From the NCBI GenBank assembly GCA_028455995.1, contig JABELC010000006.1:1488001-1552000 (forward strand): DNA of 64,000 bases, given 5' to 3'. Of this stretch, positions 1 through 12,536 are shown one piece after another. Origin of the DNA: Scleromitrula shiraiana (lineage: Eukaryota > Ascomycota > Leotiomycetes > Helotiales > Sclerotiniaceae). The position numbers and the translations under genes are program-made. Position 1 is the stretch's first letter; each line of letters begins with the position of its first letter. The notes under the pieces are model-generated. The model did not search any database. It saw only the letters and a list, made by a program, of their open reading frames with translations, and had not been told where the DNA came from.

Positions 1-1662
1 GCCTAGAGATAAAGTAGCTTGGCTTACCAGCCAGTATGTAATGCTGGGTGTACTGAGGTGGGTTAATCATCGACCGAGTGTTTATATCAATAGTATTTAG
101 CGATCTACCAATCAAAAATTTCATTGAAATGACTAATCAAGCTTCCCTTCATAAATATCCCAGAGAATTTATCAAGACACTACCTAAGTATTTTAGAAGA
201 ACCTATCCTGTCCTCACACCCATTACCAGATACCCAGAAGTTATTTGTTCTTAACATAACGAAGTTGCTATGTCATGGGTTTACACATTAGCGAAATAGT
301 TCTGTTGTGTTCATAAGTTCAAATTTACGTTCCGTATTAAATAATGCTAAAAACATCTCGTTGCTTGTAATAGGTAGGTGTATAAGCATTTTAAACTGAC
401 CTCAAATGCTTATTAACCTTGGACCTCAAGAACACTGAATATCTTCTCTCCCATGACTAAAAGTCTGCTAAAATTCAAAGAATCCTTTTCAAGCTTCAAT
501 CAATTGTTTGAGAGTTGTAACGGACCAGTTCTCTATTGCTAGTTGATTAATTTGATCCAGCATACAACATACTGCAAAGTCCTTATATCTGTCTGTATAG
601 AATCCCTCCATTTTAGAATGGTAGAGCGATGAGTATAAAATATCAATATATCACTACTATGTTGTACAAGTAGTGAGAGGTGGAATGTGAGCTTGAGGGC
701 ACCATTCTGCAAAATAGCAAAGAGAAAGGTAGCACCACATATGTATGCGACGCGCCGACTATGCAAGTAACTACGGAGAATTATTTATATTATCGAGGTA
801 CAGACTTCGGAAATTTTATGAAAGGACGGTTTATTGGTTGCCTGATAGTTCTAATGGATGCTATGATCCAAATACTCAAAGCATCAACGCAATGGAATAT
901 CCGGGGCTTTTCCTACTAGCGAAAATCTGAATGGGGAAAATGGGGGAAGCCGTCACAATCAATACTATCTTAAAATTGCTAACTTTACTATCACCATCTC
1001 ACATTTGAGATCGTTGATCGAAAACATTCCCACATGCCATGTTTCTGAAGATCAACTCCACCAGTTGTTTCAGGCACTAAGTTAAACAAGATCTATTCAT
1101 ATTAAAAAAAATCATCAGGGCTTTATGCGAGCGCTTGAACTTTATCTGAAATGGAAAGATGCAAGCGGGACGGGGTTCTAAACTCTCGATAACAGTACGG
1201 CCGTGAGGTAAGACTGAATATATGATTTTCGGAGGAATTTTCATCTCGGTGTTTCCCACAAGGGCGCTTGTTCCCCCACTGAAGTGGAGATATTGGCATA
1301 AACGGCGGTATATCCAGCGGTAACGACCTTAAAAACGACGATTGGGAAGAGTGATGCATGGGATTCAATGGATTTATTCCTCCGCCAAGTAATTCTAGTT
1401 GAATTTTTGGCTATGGGCTGAGTGGGTGGGGACAAGCAGGGCCATATTGTGATGCGGAGTTGAAGATATAAATGCAGGATAATATCTCGTCAATCGATAT
1501 TTTGCAAGTCACTCATTCATTGTCATTTTCACTGTATATACATTCTATATTGCCTGCATCAGTAATCCTGATCACTCACTCACTCACTCATTACTTGATT
1601 TCTCAATCATTCTGCCTACCTATTCAAATCTTCTAATTCACATTACCAAACCAATCCTCAAA
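1..1662. other. intergenic, no gene recognised
   Basis: Several short open frames exist on both strands (for example near 680-930 plus and 1077-1435 minus). None resembles a known family, and splicing does not extend them into one. The last 150 bases before the next gene are pyrimidine-rich with repeated CACT/CATT, which is typical of a fungal promoter and leader. Confidence 0.6.
1467..1472 (+). promoter_or_regulatory. possible TATA box of the small secreted protein gene
   Basis: TATAAA lies about 195 bases before the ATG at 1663 and is followed by a CT-rich stretch (1510-1640) of the kind often found at fungal transcription starts. The assignment rests only on position and sequence. Confidence 0.3.
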
Positions 1663-2184
1663 ATGCAATTCACCACCGCCCTCCTCCCAACTACTCTCCT
1701 CCTCTTCCTCGCCTCCACGGTCCAAGCCTGCATCACCGCCGACATAGAATGGACAGGAACAGGCTACACCTTCAAGCTAGTCGACGACGACATTGTGCGC
1801 TGCAACGCAGACGTTACGACTGGTAGTGGACCGCTCGGTGTCCCCACTGCTACTGAGGGTTATATGTATGAGATTTCTGTGGCCGATTGTTTGCATAAGA
1901 ATGTGGCGGAGATTTATATGATTTTGGGAAAGAACTATGGTGAGTTTTTCTTTTTTTTTCTCTTCTTTTTGAGGACGGGGCTTGGGGAAGAAGAGAGATG
2001 GAAGTTGGATCGGGAGGAAGAACATGGAAGAAGCAAGCGGATGGTTGACTGACATAATGGTGTTATTTTAGATGCGAAATTGAACTTGTACATCAATCCC
2101 GAGGGGGATGTCAGGGGTCCTTATGATATGGGGAAGGGAACTGTTAGTAATGGCAAATACAAGTGGTCACGTACCTGGTGTTAG
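1663..2184 (+). CDS. small secreted cysteine-containing protein, effector-like
   Basis: Two exons, 1663-1939 and 2072-2184, joined by a GTGAGT...TTTAG intron, give 129 residues. The first 22 residues form a clear signal peptide: a short start, then a leucine-rich core ending in Ala just before the first mature residue, Cys. The mature chain of about 107 residues has four cysteines, the first and last at its two ends (the final residue is Cys), so a disulfide linking the termini is plausible. I recognise no family. Small size, secretion and paired cysteines fit an apoplastic effector or a cell-surface protein; that is inference. Without splicing the frame runs into a low-complexity Phe-rich tail read from the polypyrimidine intron, which supports the intron call. 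The gene stands alone, with 2.1 kb of gene-free DNA after it. Confidence 0.75.
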
Positions 2185-4337
2185 GGGATTAATCTGGGGG
2201 TCACAAGTCTCAGTTTCCCCTGTAGATGGTGTAGATGTGATAAGATATGGTATCAGAACGTAGATGAGTGATAGGGTTTTAGGCGATGGGTTGGGTGGAT
2301 GGTGAATTGGGTGTGGAGAGTGAATGTGGGAACGAAGGCGGGGTATCTAGGATGCGATGGGAGGATTACCGTATATGGGATGAGATGGATTCGCTGCACT
2401 GCTTGTGGTTGTAGATATTTATTTATGTTTATTGTGATTTATTATTGACTTTCGGAATGTATATTTATTTGGCTTTATAACATTCATTGCATTTCATTTC
2501 GGCATATTGTATATTAACTTGAAGATAATTATGATAAGTTATGATTAGAAATGTGGATATTAAATAATTGATACTTCCTTCCAACTCCTATCACATCCTC
2601 CATCCTGCCAACTCCCTTCCTGTGTATAACATTAATCATCACAGATATCTCAAATGCAAATCTATTCCCTATCTACTTTACTTACCTACATAATCCGTAG
2701 TTCAAAATATTCCACACAAAACCCATGATCGATTTCTATGATGCCAGTGGCTTCTAAGCTTAGAATCCACAGAACATTGGAACTAGTGGCTTTCCTTCCG
2801 TTACCGGCAATTGACTCGGATAGATAAATCAACGCCAACGATGCACGGCGATAAGATCGTAAAAGCCTATCCAGATGTCCGAAAATCTGCAACCAAATCA
2901 TCAATCAACACATCAATGAATCCATGCCACGGGGCAAAAAAAGAAAAGAAAAGAAAAGAAAAGGTTCTTTAATGCTTTAATGCTTTGGATGTTGTGGCAA
3001 CCATGTTTACGTGTATGGATATACGAGGAGGGTGTGAATTTGGGTTTATGGATGAATGTGAGTGAATGCAGGAATGTATGTGATCGAGGATTTATGCGTA
3101 TAGTAATGAGAGAAATAGCTTGGAGAAGAATGGATAGGATAGCTGGAGATATTTTTTGCTCCCTGAATTCACTTGCTAGCCCTACGTGCATATAAATCCA
3201 TGCCCGAAATTAATAAAAAAAGAATATGTACTTCATGTACCTGTCATTACTGTATAGTGAATTTCTTCCAACAATTTTCTCCTCGGTATTTCGTAAGTTC
3301 GTGTATCGCAGGAAACGAGGGAGGGGCAGAGTAGAGGATGGCAGGGCAAGTGAATGAAACCAGTGACCATGTAATAAGATAAAGCATGAATAATACGGAA
3401 ATTCGAGGAAAATGGAATCAAGTTATATTCTTGAGTCCGTTGAGATCATCAATTGTATTGTAAATGCTATTTTTGAATTCAGACTTTACTTTGCATGAAA
3501 CTATTGATGATCTAGGAAAGTAGGTACAATTCATTCATACAGGTGACAGGTAGGTTTGCTTCCGTATCTGTGGTTGTTATGTAATAATAATAAGTCTTAC
3601 CATTCCTGTCACAGTATTACTCGATCATGAACTCGAAACTCAGTAATCAACAATTGAGTAGACTCACAATAAAACCTCTCTCTCTCTTTGTACCAAACTC
3701 TTTGTACCAAAGAGAAGAGGCATAATGAATCGAGAACATTTTATTGACCCACCACAACTTACTTCTTCTTTTTCCCATTCTTCCGTTTTCTTTTCTTATA
3801 GAAGGAGAATGGTCCCTCTACCGCTCTCGTAAATATTCGATAATTGATAATCGATAATCGATAATTCATAAGCAAACCTTACATAACTTTTCATCCAAAT
3901 CCCCAATCCTTTCAAATCTCCATCGCATATCCCTTTGTGTTGAGTTAACTCGGAAACTTCGGAGAGGGGGGATGATCATGTTAATGAAAGGAATAGAAAG
4001 AAACTTTACATACATATATCCTTGACAAAAGGTTTACGACATAGGTATTGTCTCTTTTCCTTCTTTATACTTAATCTTTCATAATTCTTCTTTCACTCTT
4101 CTCTTCATACCCCATTTGTAACACGCATACATCTCACCGCCAACACCACCAACACCACCACCGCCATCATCGACCCTGAAGGGAAACGTCTTTACATCTT
4201 TCTAACCGTGAGATCAAATAGATCCGCTGGTCGTTTCCAAACCTTCGATGCTTTGACTCATCTGGTCCGGTTTTTGTTTCCTTGAGTTTTAAGATACCCT
4301 TCTTTATTTGTGTCGATATACGAGACACTACGAAATC
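2185..4337. other. intergenic with simple repeats, no gene recognised
   Basis: Contains an A/G-rich run near 2936-2962 (repeats of AAAAG), a CTCT run near 3678, a tandem CTCTTTGTACCAAA near 3687-3717 and repeated GATAATC around 3838-3865. CT-rich sequence and CACCAC repeats at 4080-4165 probably belong to the promoter and leader of the next gene. No open frame here looks like a protein family. Confidence 0.55.
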
Positions 4338-5951
4338 ATGTTTCCTTTCCGGCGAATACCATTCGTTGTTTTCTTCATCTGCGTTACTTGGATCGCAGCG
4401 ACCTCTCTACATAAATACCTCGACCCGAATACGCATATATCAGAAGAGGCTAGGGAGGATGCGCGCTGGATCGCAACGTCGAAACACTTTTTAGATAGAC
4501 AGTCATGTAAATGGCTTGGTCTTTGTGGGCTTGCCCATTACCATTCAGATCCGGCTTGGAAGAGGAAGAGATTACAAACAAGGGCTCAAGTCGTTATGGC
4601 AGATGATTCTTTCAATACAGATTGGGTAGAATGGGATGATGCTTATAGAAAGGGAGAAAGAATGCGCCCGGGCGATTGGGACGGTGATGAGAGAGTTCTG
4701 AATGAAGTTCCTCAATACGTTATAGATCATGCTCCACTGGTACATCTTTATTCTGAGGAAAAATTCTGGCCGGCCGACATTAAGGAACATTTGAAGCATG
4801 TTACTCCGTATGAGAATCATACTTCTTTACATATGAATGCTTCGCAACATACGCTCGACAATTTACATTTACTCAATGAGGGAAGACGAAGCAGAAATCT
4901 TTTTATGCAAAGTAAAGACGATGTGGAGGAAAGACCGATGTGGCTTGGTAGTTCTTACAACAAACCAATACCCTATGAGGATGAAAACACAGAAAACGAA
5001 ATTTGGGAAGAGGCCGAAAAAGAATTCATCGAAACCGTAGAAGAAGGTCAAGAAGATTGGCATGATGCGATAGAGGTATCCGGACCCAAGGTTGCAAAAC
5101 CAATTGAACCAGCTTTCAGAAAGCAACCTCAAATCACCGGACAGCGTCGTCGTCGTCAACAAAAGAAACGTGGGGATCCATCTGGAAAACCAGATCAATC
5201 CGGATATTCTCCCGCTCCGGCAACTTTAATTATTGTAGACAAAGGACATGGTATCATTGATGCATTTTGGTTTTACTTTTATTCATACAACCTCGGTACA
5301 ACAGTTATGAAGATGCGATTTGGAAACCACGTTGGCGACTGGGAACATTCCCTCATACGATTCCACAACGGCGTACCAAAAGCCGTATTCTTTTCCGCTC
5401 ATTTTGGTGGCTTGGGATACCACTATAAAGCCGTTGAAAAAGGTCAAGGACCCGGCAGAGAAGGACGACCTGTCATTTACAGCGCTGTGGGAAGTCATGC
5501 AATGTACGCCACACCGGGAACGCACCCGTATGTACTACCGTTCGGACTTCTCGCCGATGTCACCGACAAGGGTCCGGTCTGGGACCCGGTTCTGAATTAT
5601 AGAGCTTTTTTCTTCAATACGTCGTTGACGCATAACGTCGATGCTAGATTTGCTACGTCAAATCTTCCAGTCAGTACGATGTCTGATTCTTTCCAACCTG
5701 CGGCACAAAATCCAGATGCGCCAACGAGTTGGTTTTGGTTTAATGGGCATTGGGGGGATAAGTTTTATGAGCTGTCGGATTGGAGACAGTGGAGGTTTGT
5801 GGGTCAGTATCATTATGTTAATGGGCCTTTGGGACCAAGATATAAGAATTTGGGGAGGAGTAGGGTTTGTCAGTCGGGGTTGAGGTGTATCTTGGTGGAT
5901 AGTTTGGAGAAGGGGAAACATAGGAGTTGGGTTGGGAGACGGAGGAGATGA
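4338..5951 (+). CDS. Vps62-family (VPS62/TDA6-like) protein
   Basis: Single-exon frame of 537 residues from the ATG at 4338; the frame is open a little further upstream but without an ATG. Residues 1-25 (MFPFRRIPF, then a hydrophobic run) form a signal anchor or signal peptide. From about residue 130 to the end the sequence resembles the Vps62 domain: an APLVHLYSEEKFWP start, a central FGNHVGDWEHSLIRF block, YSAVGSHAMYATPG, and a conserved WFNGHWGD near the C-terminus. A basic, low-complexity insertion (QRRRRQQKKR, around residue 272) interrupts the domain. In yeast this family is linked to cytosol-to-vacuole protein targeting, but its biochemistry is poorly known, so only family membership is firm. 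The 3' flank carries compound tetranucleotide repeats. Confidence 0.85.
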   Translation: MFPFRRIPFVVFFICVTWIAATSLHKYLDPNTHISEEAREDARWIATSKHFLDRQSCKWLGLCGLAHYHSDPAWKRKRLQTRAQVVMADDSFNTDWVEWDDAYRKGERMRPGDWDGDERVLNEVPQYVIDHAPLVHLYSEEKFWPADIKEHLKHVTPYENHTSLHMNASQHTLDNLHLLNEGRRSRNLFMQSKDDVEERPMWLGSSYNKPIPYEDENTENEIWEEAEKEFIETVEEGQEDWHDAIEVSGPKVAKPIEPAFRKQPQITGQRRRRQQKKRGDPSGKPDQSGYSPAPATLIIVDKGHGIIDAFWFYFYSYNLGTTVMKMRFGNHVGDWEHSLIRFHNGVPKAVFFSAHFGGLGYHYKAVEKGQGPGREGRPVIYSAVGSHAMYATPGTHPYVLPFGLLADVTDKGPVWDPVLNYRAFFFNTSLTHNVDARFATSNLPVSTMSDSFQPAAQNPDAPTSWFWFNGHWGDKFYELSDWRQWRFVGQYHYVNGPLGPRYKNLGRSRVCQSGLRCILVDSLEKGKHRSWVGRRRR

Positions 5952-7309
5952 GGTTTTGGGGATTGGGGAATTTAGGAATTCTTGTTTTGGGAGAGCGAAA
6001 GATTGAGATAGGATGAAATGAGTTGAGGAATCTTGGATTATCTATAGAGGGTCTGTGTTTTGAGGTTTGCTTTGCTTTGGTTTGCTTTGGGCATTGCGGA
6101 GCTTGATCTTTTGGGGTTTGCTGGTGTGGTGGGTTTGATGGATGCATGCATGGAGGGATGATAAATGAATGAATGAATGAACGAACGAACGAACGAATAA
6201 ATAAATAAATGAGTTAGAGATATAGAGCTGTAGATAGATAGATAGATCGGCCAGTCAAATGGGACCGTTCGATCAGCATGGAATTGGACAAAGGAGAGAA
6301 CAAGATGAACAAGATGCGGATGGCATTCCTGGAGTTGAATTGGATTGTTTGCTTATACCATTTATGCGGATGTCTTTTCTTTTTTTTTTTTCTTCTCGCT
6401 TTATTTTTAGATAGATTGCATTGGATTATCATTACACCATTACATTACATTCTTCTTTACACTCTTGAGTCTTGATACTAGATAGATCATAAATCAGACC
6501 CGGGGTGGGCGGAGGGGGTTGATTGTCTTCACCCGGGTTGTGGCTGGACAAACGGGCAGACGCCTCGCTTCGTTTGTATTCCTCCCGCGATTACTTGTCG
6601 TCCATTCATTTTAAATTTTGTGTTTGCTTCTGAGACGGTTTGTGTAACTTTTCCCTTTTTTCCCCCTTTCCCGTCGGACATCTTCTAGTCTAGAAAGGTC
6701 TGGATAAGGTCGGCAAGGCAAACTGCATATTGCAATTTCTCAATGCTGGAAACCTTGTCTGTTTGTTTGGAGATGTTCCTGATTGGCACATGATCCGTTG
6801 TAGGCCTAAAAACTGCGTGTGGGGGTTAAGAGAAGTTGAAGCAGCAGTGCATGAAATGAGTCGACGAGGCTTTCTTTGATGAGGATTGCTATTATAGAAT
6901 GAAGTTGGTAAGTTGGCAAGTGAACCTTGAGATGTGGCTGCCGATACTTGCATAATGAGTCTTGATTGAGCTGAGAGGGCGGCCGTTTTTTAACCACACA
7001 AAAGTACAATCTATTGATCTGTATTGTTTCTGTCGAGGTACAAATACCGCATCTCTTCTCATCTTGATTGAATTTTATACACATATGTATCGACGTTTTT
7101 CGAATCTTTTTGATACAACATCTTTATCATTCGACCAAGTGCGAGATATTCATAACCCAATTATTCATTCTTCAGCTACCACTGACGCGCCAAATTCCCA
7201 TATACCAACTATTCACACACCACCTATACAAATCGGACAAGCCCGCAACCAAGTATTAGGTGATCGAACACCTGATGGACAACAGTCAATACAACAAACA
7301 CCGACTATA
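5952..7309. other. intergenic between Vps62-like and dynamin-like genes
   Basis: Apart from the microsatellite there is a poly-T run near 6376-6392. The frame of the downstream dynamin gene stays open from 6962, so part of this stretch may be coding or 5' leader. No other gene is evident. Confidence 0.5.
6163..6249. repeat. compound tetranucleotide microsatellite
   Basis: Runs of AATG, then AACG, then AATA (about 6165-6210), followed by TAGA repeats (about 6233-6247), lie within 300 bases of the Vps62-like stop codon. The three successive units differ by single bases, as if derived from one another by point change and slippage. Confidence 0.8.
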
Positions 7310-9695
7310 ATGAGTAAGACTACCTACTCTATCAATCAATCAATCAATATGCCTTCATCTCAAGGATCATACTTCGAGCACGACGATGATAGCTTCCATG
7401 TCACTTCTATTACCCCAACTGAAGATTTCAAAGTCACATCTTCGTTGGATGATATGCAAACGGAGGAGCAGAAACGTGTGCTCGAAACAGTCAATCTTCT
7501 ACGCAAATGTGGTCTCGAAAGCGTTCTTCCATTGCCACAACTCGTGGTTTGTGGTGACCAATCCGCTGGAAAGAGTGAGCAATGTTTCATGGTATAATTG
7601 AATTAACACTGACTTTTTATTCTAGGTTCCGTCCTCGAGGCACTAACGGAGATTCCTTTTCCAAGAAACGATAATTTATGCACGCGTTTCGCAACGGAGA
7701 TCAGTCTCCGTAATGCTGAGATCAATTCTCTCACTATAAAGATCATCCCTGACGATGGGCGTTCGGCTCAAGAGAAGGCAACAATCCGGAAATTTGTACA
7801 GACAATCACAAACTTCGATGAGCTTCCACGTATTATGGACTTGGCCATGGTTGCTATGGGCATCAGCACTCCTGACCCAGATGCACCTCTCCGTGCATTT
7901 TCTCGTGATGTGCTCAGCATCGAGATTGATGGACCCAAATGCCCTCAACTTACCTTGGTTGATCTCCCTGGTTTGATCGCTTCCGAGACAGTAGAGGCTA
8001 CCGCTGCAGATGTCGAAACGGTCGCTGAAATCACCGAACATTATATATCTCAATCTCGAACAATATGCCTAGCGGTGGTGTCTGCAAAAAACGATATCGC
8101 TAATCAGCAAATATTGAAGAGGGTGAGAGTTCATGATCCTCATGGTGAGCGTACCCTAGGCATCATAACAAAACCAGATACTTTAGATGCGGGTTCTGGT
8201 AATGAAAAGGCCTTCATCAATCTTGCCAGGAATGAAAATGTCAGATTTAAGCTCGGTTGGCATGTTGTTAGGAATCGAAAATACGAGGAATCCGGGTATT
8301 CCCTGGTGCAGCGCAATACGAAGGAGGCTTCCTGGTTTCGTAATTCGAACTTCAAAGTTCTAAGCAAAGATATTGTCGGCATCGAAAAACTAGGCAGTAA
8401 GTTGACGGCACTATTGTTTGAGCACATCAAAAAAGAACTTCCTAAGCTTCGTCGAGATTTGGATGACCAGCTTGATGCCTCGAGAGAGCAACTCGAAACA
8501 CTTGGTGTCGCTAGATCAAATACGGCAGATTGCAGAGCATATCTTGTGCAGCTAAGCACTGAGATTCAGAAAATATGTGCAGCCGCGATTGAAGGACATT
8601 ACGAAGGACGATACTTTCAATGCGAAGTTGGAACCGACTTCAAGCTTGAATCACGATACGCCATTACCAGAACTAGAGCTCTTGTGCAGATCATGAACAA
8701 ACAGTTTGCGAATAATATGCGCAAAAAGGGGCACAAATATCACATCGATATGTCGGAAGATAAAAGCTCAAGTAGACTAAGCCCTGCATCTACTACTGCT
8801 GTAGAAAGAGGCGAGCCTGAACGATTAACCAAGGAAGAAGGTTTGGATTGGATACAACAAGCTATCAATAGAACACGCGGAAAGGAGCTCATTGGCGATA
8901 TCAATCCCTTGTGTGTATCTGAACTTTTCTGGGAGCAATCGTCAAAATGGAAGGGGATAGCTGCCGCCCATATGGACGAGATTTTTGATTCTTGCACCAA
9001 ATTCTTGAAGACGTTGATTCAAGACAAAGCTCCGAAAGATGTTGAAGCACGCCTGTGGTCAGCTTGGATCGAGGATGTGTTAAAATTTCGGATCTCTACT
9101 GCAAGTCAGGAGTTAGATAGGTTGATTGAAGATCTTCAAAATCACCCTATCAACTATGATCACTACTACACGGACAACATTACGAATCGTCGAAAAGAAA
9201 GAGAAAATGCAACTATCGAAAAGTGTTTTCAAGACGCCCAAGCAGATTCTATTGATAGTGACGGGGTCGTGAAAAATGAAGTCGACCTCAACAAACTAAG
9301 AGAGAACTTCACCAAAGCTGCTACGAAGGATCCAGAAGTGTTCAGTAGTGAGGACGCCCTCGATCGTCTTTTGGCAATCTATAAGGTACGTTGTATTTGA
9401 AAAAAAGCACTCGTTACAACACACACTAATACAGTTCCTCGTCATTTAGGTTCTCCAAAAGGTATTCATCGCGAATGTCACTGCCCAGGTGGTTGAGCGC
9501 CACGTTGTCCGAGGCCTAGACCGTATCTTCGATCCCATTGCTGTTAACAAGATGTCGGATAAAGAGGTTATGGTTATCGCTAGCGAGCCTGTTACCTCTA
9601 GACGCGAGAGGGACTTCCTTGAAGACCAAATCAAGAAACTTGAAGAAGGGAAGCAGATCTTTAGGTCGATTATGGGTGGCAGTGTGACTCTTTAG
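7310..9695 (+). CDS. dynamin-superfamily GTPase
   Basis: Three exons, 7310-7574, 7626-9385 and 9450-9695, give 756 residues. The GTPase domain shows the P-loop GDQSAGKSS spanning the first splice junction (about 82-90), the switch region NLCTRFATE, DLPGL (about 201) and TKPD (about 270). A long helical middle follows, and the last exon holds a GTPase-effector-like end (VLQKVFIANVTAQVVERH onward). No pleckstrin or proline-rich domain is visible, so it resembles the Mx/Vps1/Dnm1-like fungal proteins of unassigned role rather than classical endocytic dynamin. The start is uncertain: ATGs at 7085, 7310 and 7349 are all in frame and the frame is open back to 6962. I chose 7310 because most relatives, as I recall them, have a short N-terminus. 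The 7085 start would add 75 residues beginning MYRRFSNLF, which could be a mitochondrial presequence. The third-exon acceptor at 9449 is required because the nearer AG leads straight to a stop. Confidence 0.88.
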
Positions 9696-10563
9696 GTTTG
9701 AGCTGATTCATCTTTGAATGTTTATTCAAGTTATATTGAAAACTTTCATATCTTGATTGGGGAGGTGTGCATGGGTCTGACAATATGGCTTTTTTGATAT
9801 AGTAGAGTGGTGTTCGCGGATCTTGCGGAAGCTACGGAGATAAATTATGAAGCAGAGGTAGTAGTCGATCGTAGCATGGGAGTTTTGATTTCTTTATTTC
9901 CGCTTTGGTTAAGGATTGTAAGAGTTTGATTTTCTGTTTCCGTAGGGCGCACCAAATATATCTTGTATGTTTTATAATCGTTCACGTCCATAATATCCAC
10001 AATATATAATCGTGTTCGTGATAACCGCATTATTTACGAATAAGCATTTTCTTCAAGCTTTTTACTATGGAGATACGCAGACCCTTAGATCTTCGGGTCA
10101 ATATCGGCCATAGGTATCTCACGGTTCCGAGACGGTGCTACCAACTTACGGCTTGAACCTTCCGTACGGATGAAGACAACCGTCGGTGCCGGTGTAACCC
10201 TCTGTGCATGGCTATTGGTCAAGAGACACGATAAGATAAGATCGTTCTTTCGAGAGTGGGCAATGAAGAAATTCTAGATGCCGTTACCCGTCACCATATT
10301 TCCCAACCTAGATCTCCTCAATTAGTATGTGGATGACCGAATAGAACATGGGTTGGCCGTCATCCATTTGTAAGTGGAGTTTCTGTTTTGTCATAGGAGT
10401 ACTTTCTTTTTCCTCTCCATCACAATTGCGTAACGTATCATTACAATGATATTTTTACTTCTGAGTTTTCCTGTATTATATTTCTATTTTATGGAGTGAT
10501 TTTTGAATCTGCATTGGTGAGTACGTTGAGAGAAAGAGGATTTGAAATAAGAAGGAACGAGAT
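9696..10563. other. intergenic, no gene recognised
   Basis: A minus-strand frame near 9845-10030 is short and unlike any family. Nothing else stands out. Confidence 0.55.
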
Positions 10564-12254
10564 ATGCCACCAATCTCCGATTCGGATACCGAAATCGAAG
10601 CAGATACACCGCCATCGCGAGATTTGGAGAAAGAAGAGAGAAGAATCGAAAGCTCGAATCCAAGTCTCAATGCAGAAACTACCGATATTGAAACTCCTCC
10701 ACGACAATCAAGTTTTCGTGGTTCACCCGAGAAAGAAAAGTCCGCTGGTCCAACGAATGAAAATGAAGATCGCATCTTAGTTGAATGGGATGGACCCAAT
10801 GATCAGTCAAATCCACGGAATTGGTCAACGTTGTATAAAAGTTGGATTACATTTTTACTGGGTATGCTGGCTTTGAGCGCAAGTTTGGGGAGTAGTATTA
10901 TCTCTCCAGCGGAATCAACCATTGCGGCATATGTGGGTGTTGGAAAAGAAGTCAGTGTGCTGAGTGTTAGTTTATATATGTGAGTATTTTATTTAATTAT
11001 GTCCTAGTTTTCAAGAAGGGGGGTGGAGGGGATATATGCTAACGAACTGGGACGAATAGTTTGGGTTTTGCATTCGGTCCTTTGTGTTGGGCACCTATAT
11101 CCGAAATCTGGGGAAGAAGATGGAGTATGTTACCGGCAGTCTTTTGTTTGGGGCTCTTTTCGATCGGCACAGCGACAAGTAAAAATGCGGCATCGGTATT
11201 TATAACAAGATTCTTCTCGGGTTTGTTTGGATCAGCGCCAGTTTCCAATGTGTCCGCCGCATTGGGAGATATATGGAGCCCTAAAGCTCGTGGAACAGCT
11301 GTAACTTTCTATGCTGTAGCGGTTGTTGGAGGACCAACTTTAGGACCTCTAATTGGAAGTGCACTGTTGGTAAATCCTAACTTGGGATGGAGATGGACCG
11401 AGTATATTGAAGCAATTTGGGTTTTTACCATCTTTGCACTCAATGCGTTCTGCTTTCCAGAGGTATATTCGCCTGTTCTCTTGAAGCAGAAAGCACAGAA
11501 ACTCCGAAAAGAAACGGGAAACAATTCCTACTACCACCCGCAGGAAACTCTCAAACTTGATCCTAAAACTATTGTCACCAAACATTTCTCTCGCCCTCTT
11601 CTTATGCTTATTACGGAACCCATGGTTACCTGTATTGCATTTTATGCTAGCTTCGTCTACGCCCTCCTCTATTTAACCCTAGAAGTCTTTCCTATAGTCT
11701 TCCAGGACCACCGCCATTGGTCACCCGTTGTTTCCTCGCTTCCTTTTCTCGGTCTCTTCGTAGGGGTTCTTTTCGCCGTCCTAATAAACCTTGGGAATCA
11801 ACCTCGCTACGCTCGAATTGTCGATGCTGCAGGTGGCAAACCTGTGCCTGAAGCACGACTTGCTCCTATGGCTCTTGGAGGGGTTCTCTTCGCCATTGGC
11901 CTCTTCTGGTTTGGTTGGACAGCTTCTCCGTCTCTCCATTGGATTTTGCCAGTTCTTGCAAGTGTGTTTATTGGTGCGGGGTTTAACGTCATTTTCCAAC
12001 AATGTATAAATTTCTTGGTGGATACTTATGCGCTATATGCAGCTAGTGCGGTTTCCGCAAATACATTTTTGAGAAGTATATTAGCTGCTGGATTTCCACT
12101 CGTAGCGGCACCAATGTTTAATGGGATGGGAGTAGGGCCTGCGATGAGTGTGTTAGGAGCTGTTGCAACAGCGGCGATACCCGTTCCTTTCCTTTTCATG
12201 AGATATGGAAAAACTTTGAGAAAGAAGTCAAAGTTTGCCCCCTACGTAGAATAA
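10564..12254 (+). CDS. MFS transporter, DHA1 (drug:H+ antiporter / Tpo1-like) type
   Basis: Two exons, 10564-10979 and 11060-12254, give 536 residues. The N-terminal 90 or so residues are hydrophilic and acidic, full of Ser/Glu, and end in the WDGPNDQSNPRNW motif that precedes the first membrane helix in fungal DHA1 proteins. Roughly twelve membrane helices follow. LGFAFGPLCWAPISEIWGRR is the helix 2 / loop 2-3 signature, and FYAVAVVGGPTLGPLIG the helix 5 antiporter motif. The intron (80 bp, GTGAGT donor) falls at the end of helix 2, and its phase restores SLYI-LGFAFG. The likely role is proton-coupled export of toxic or self-made small molecules or polyamines across the plasma membrane; the substrate cannot be read from the sequence. 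It stands upstream of the A+T elements and may or may not be tied to the biosynthetic genes downstream. Confidence 0.88.
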
Positions 12255-12507
12255 TACTAACGTGGAGGATTTGGTAAAAGAAACATATAATGGGCAGCAA
12301 GTACATAGATGATAACGACGATCACGATGCATAGAATATAATGAATAATCAAATACTTAAACTGTTTGGTATTGAGTCTGACAGTGCACTTTTGTTGCCC
12401 AATACTGAATTAAATATTATGATATTTGGTCGTCTGGAATGTGAGATGGTGCACAGTTGATGTTATGGAGACTGGTGCCGCTTACATTTTTCGGTGTTTA
12501 ATTGCTT
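12255..12507. other. short intergenic stretch before the A+T elements
   Basis: This is the 3' flank of the MFS gene, of ordinary composition. No feature was seen. Confidence 0.5.
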
Positions 12508-12515
12508 CCTATGTT

Positions 12516-12536
12516 TTATCTCATCCTCAGACCCTT
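12516..12536 (+). repeat. left terminal inverted repeat of element 1
   Basis: A 21-bp exact match to the reverse complement of 13558-13578. Confidence 0.9.

Noticed and set aside
680..930. Two overlapping plus-strand frames of 61-79 codons
   Set aside because: No family resemblance, no splice extension and no promoter-like context; treated as chance.
1077..1435. Three overlapping minus-strand frames that might form one spliced gene
   Set aside because: Joining them gave no recognisable protein, and no convincing donor/acceptor pair was seen.
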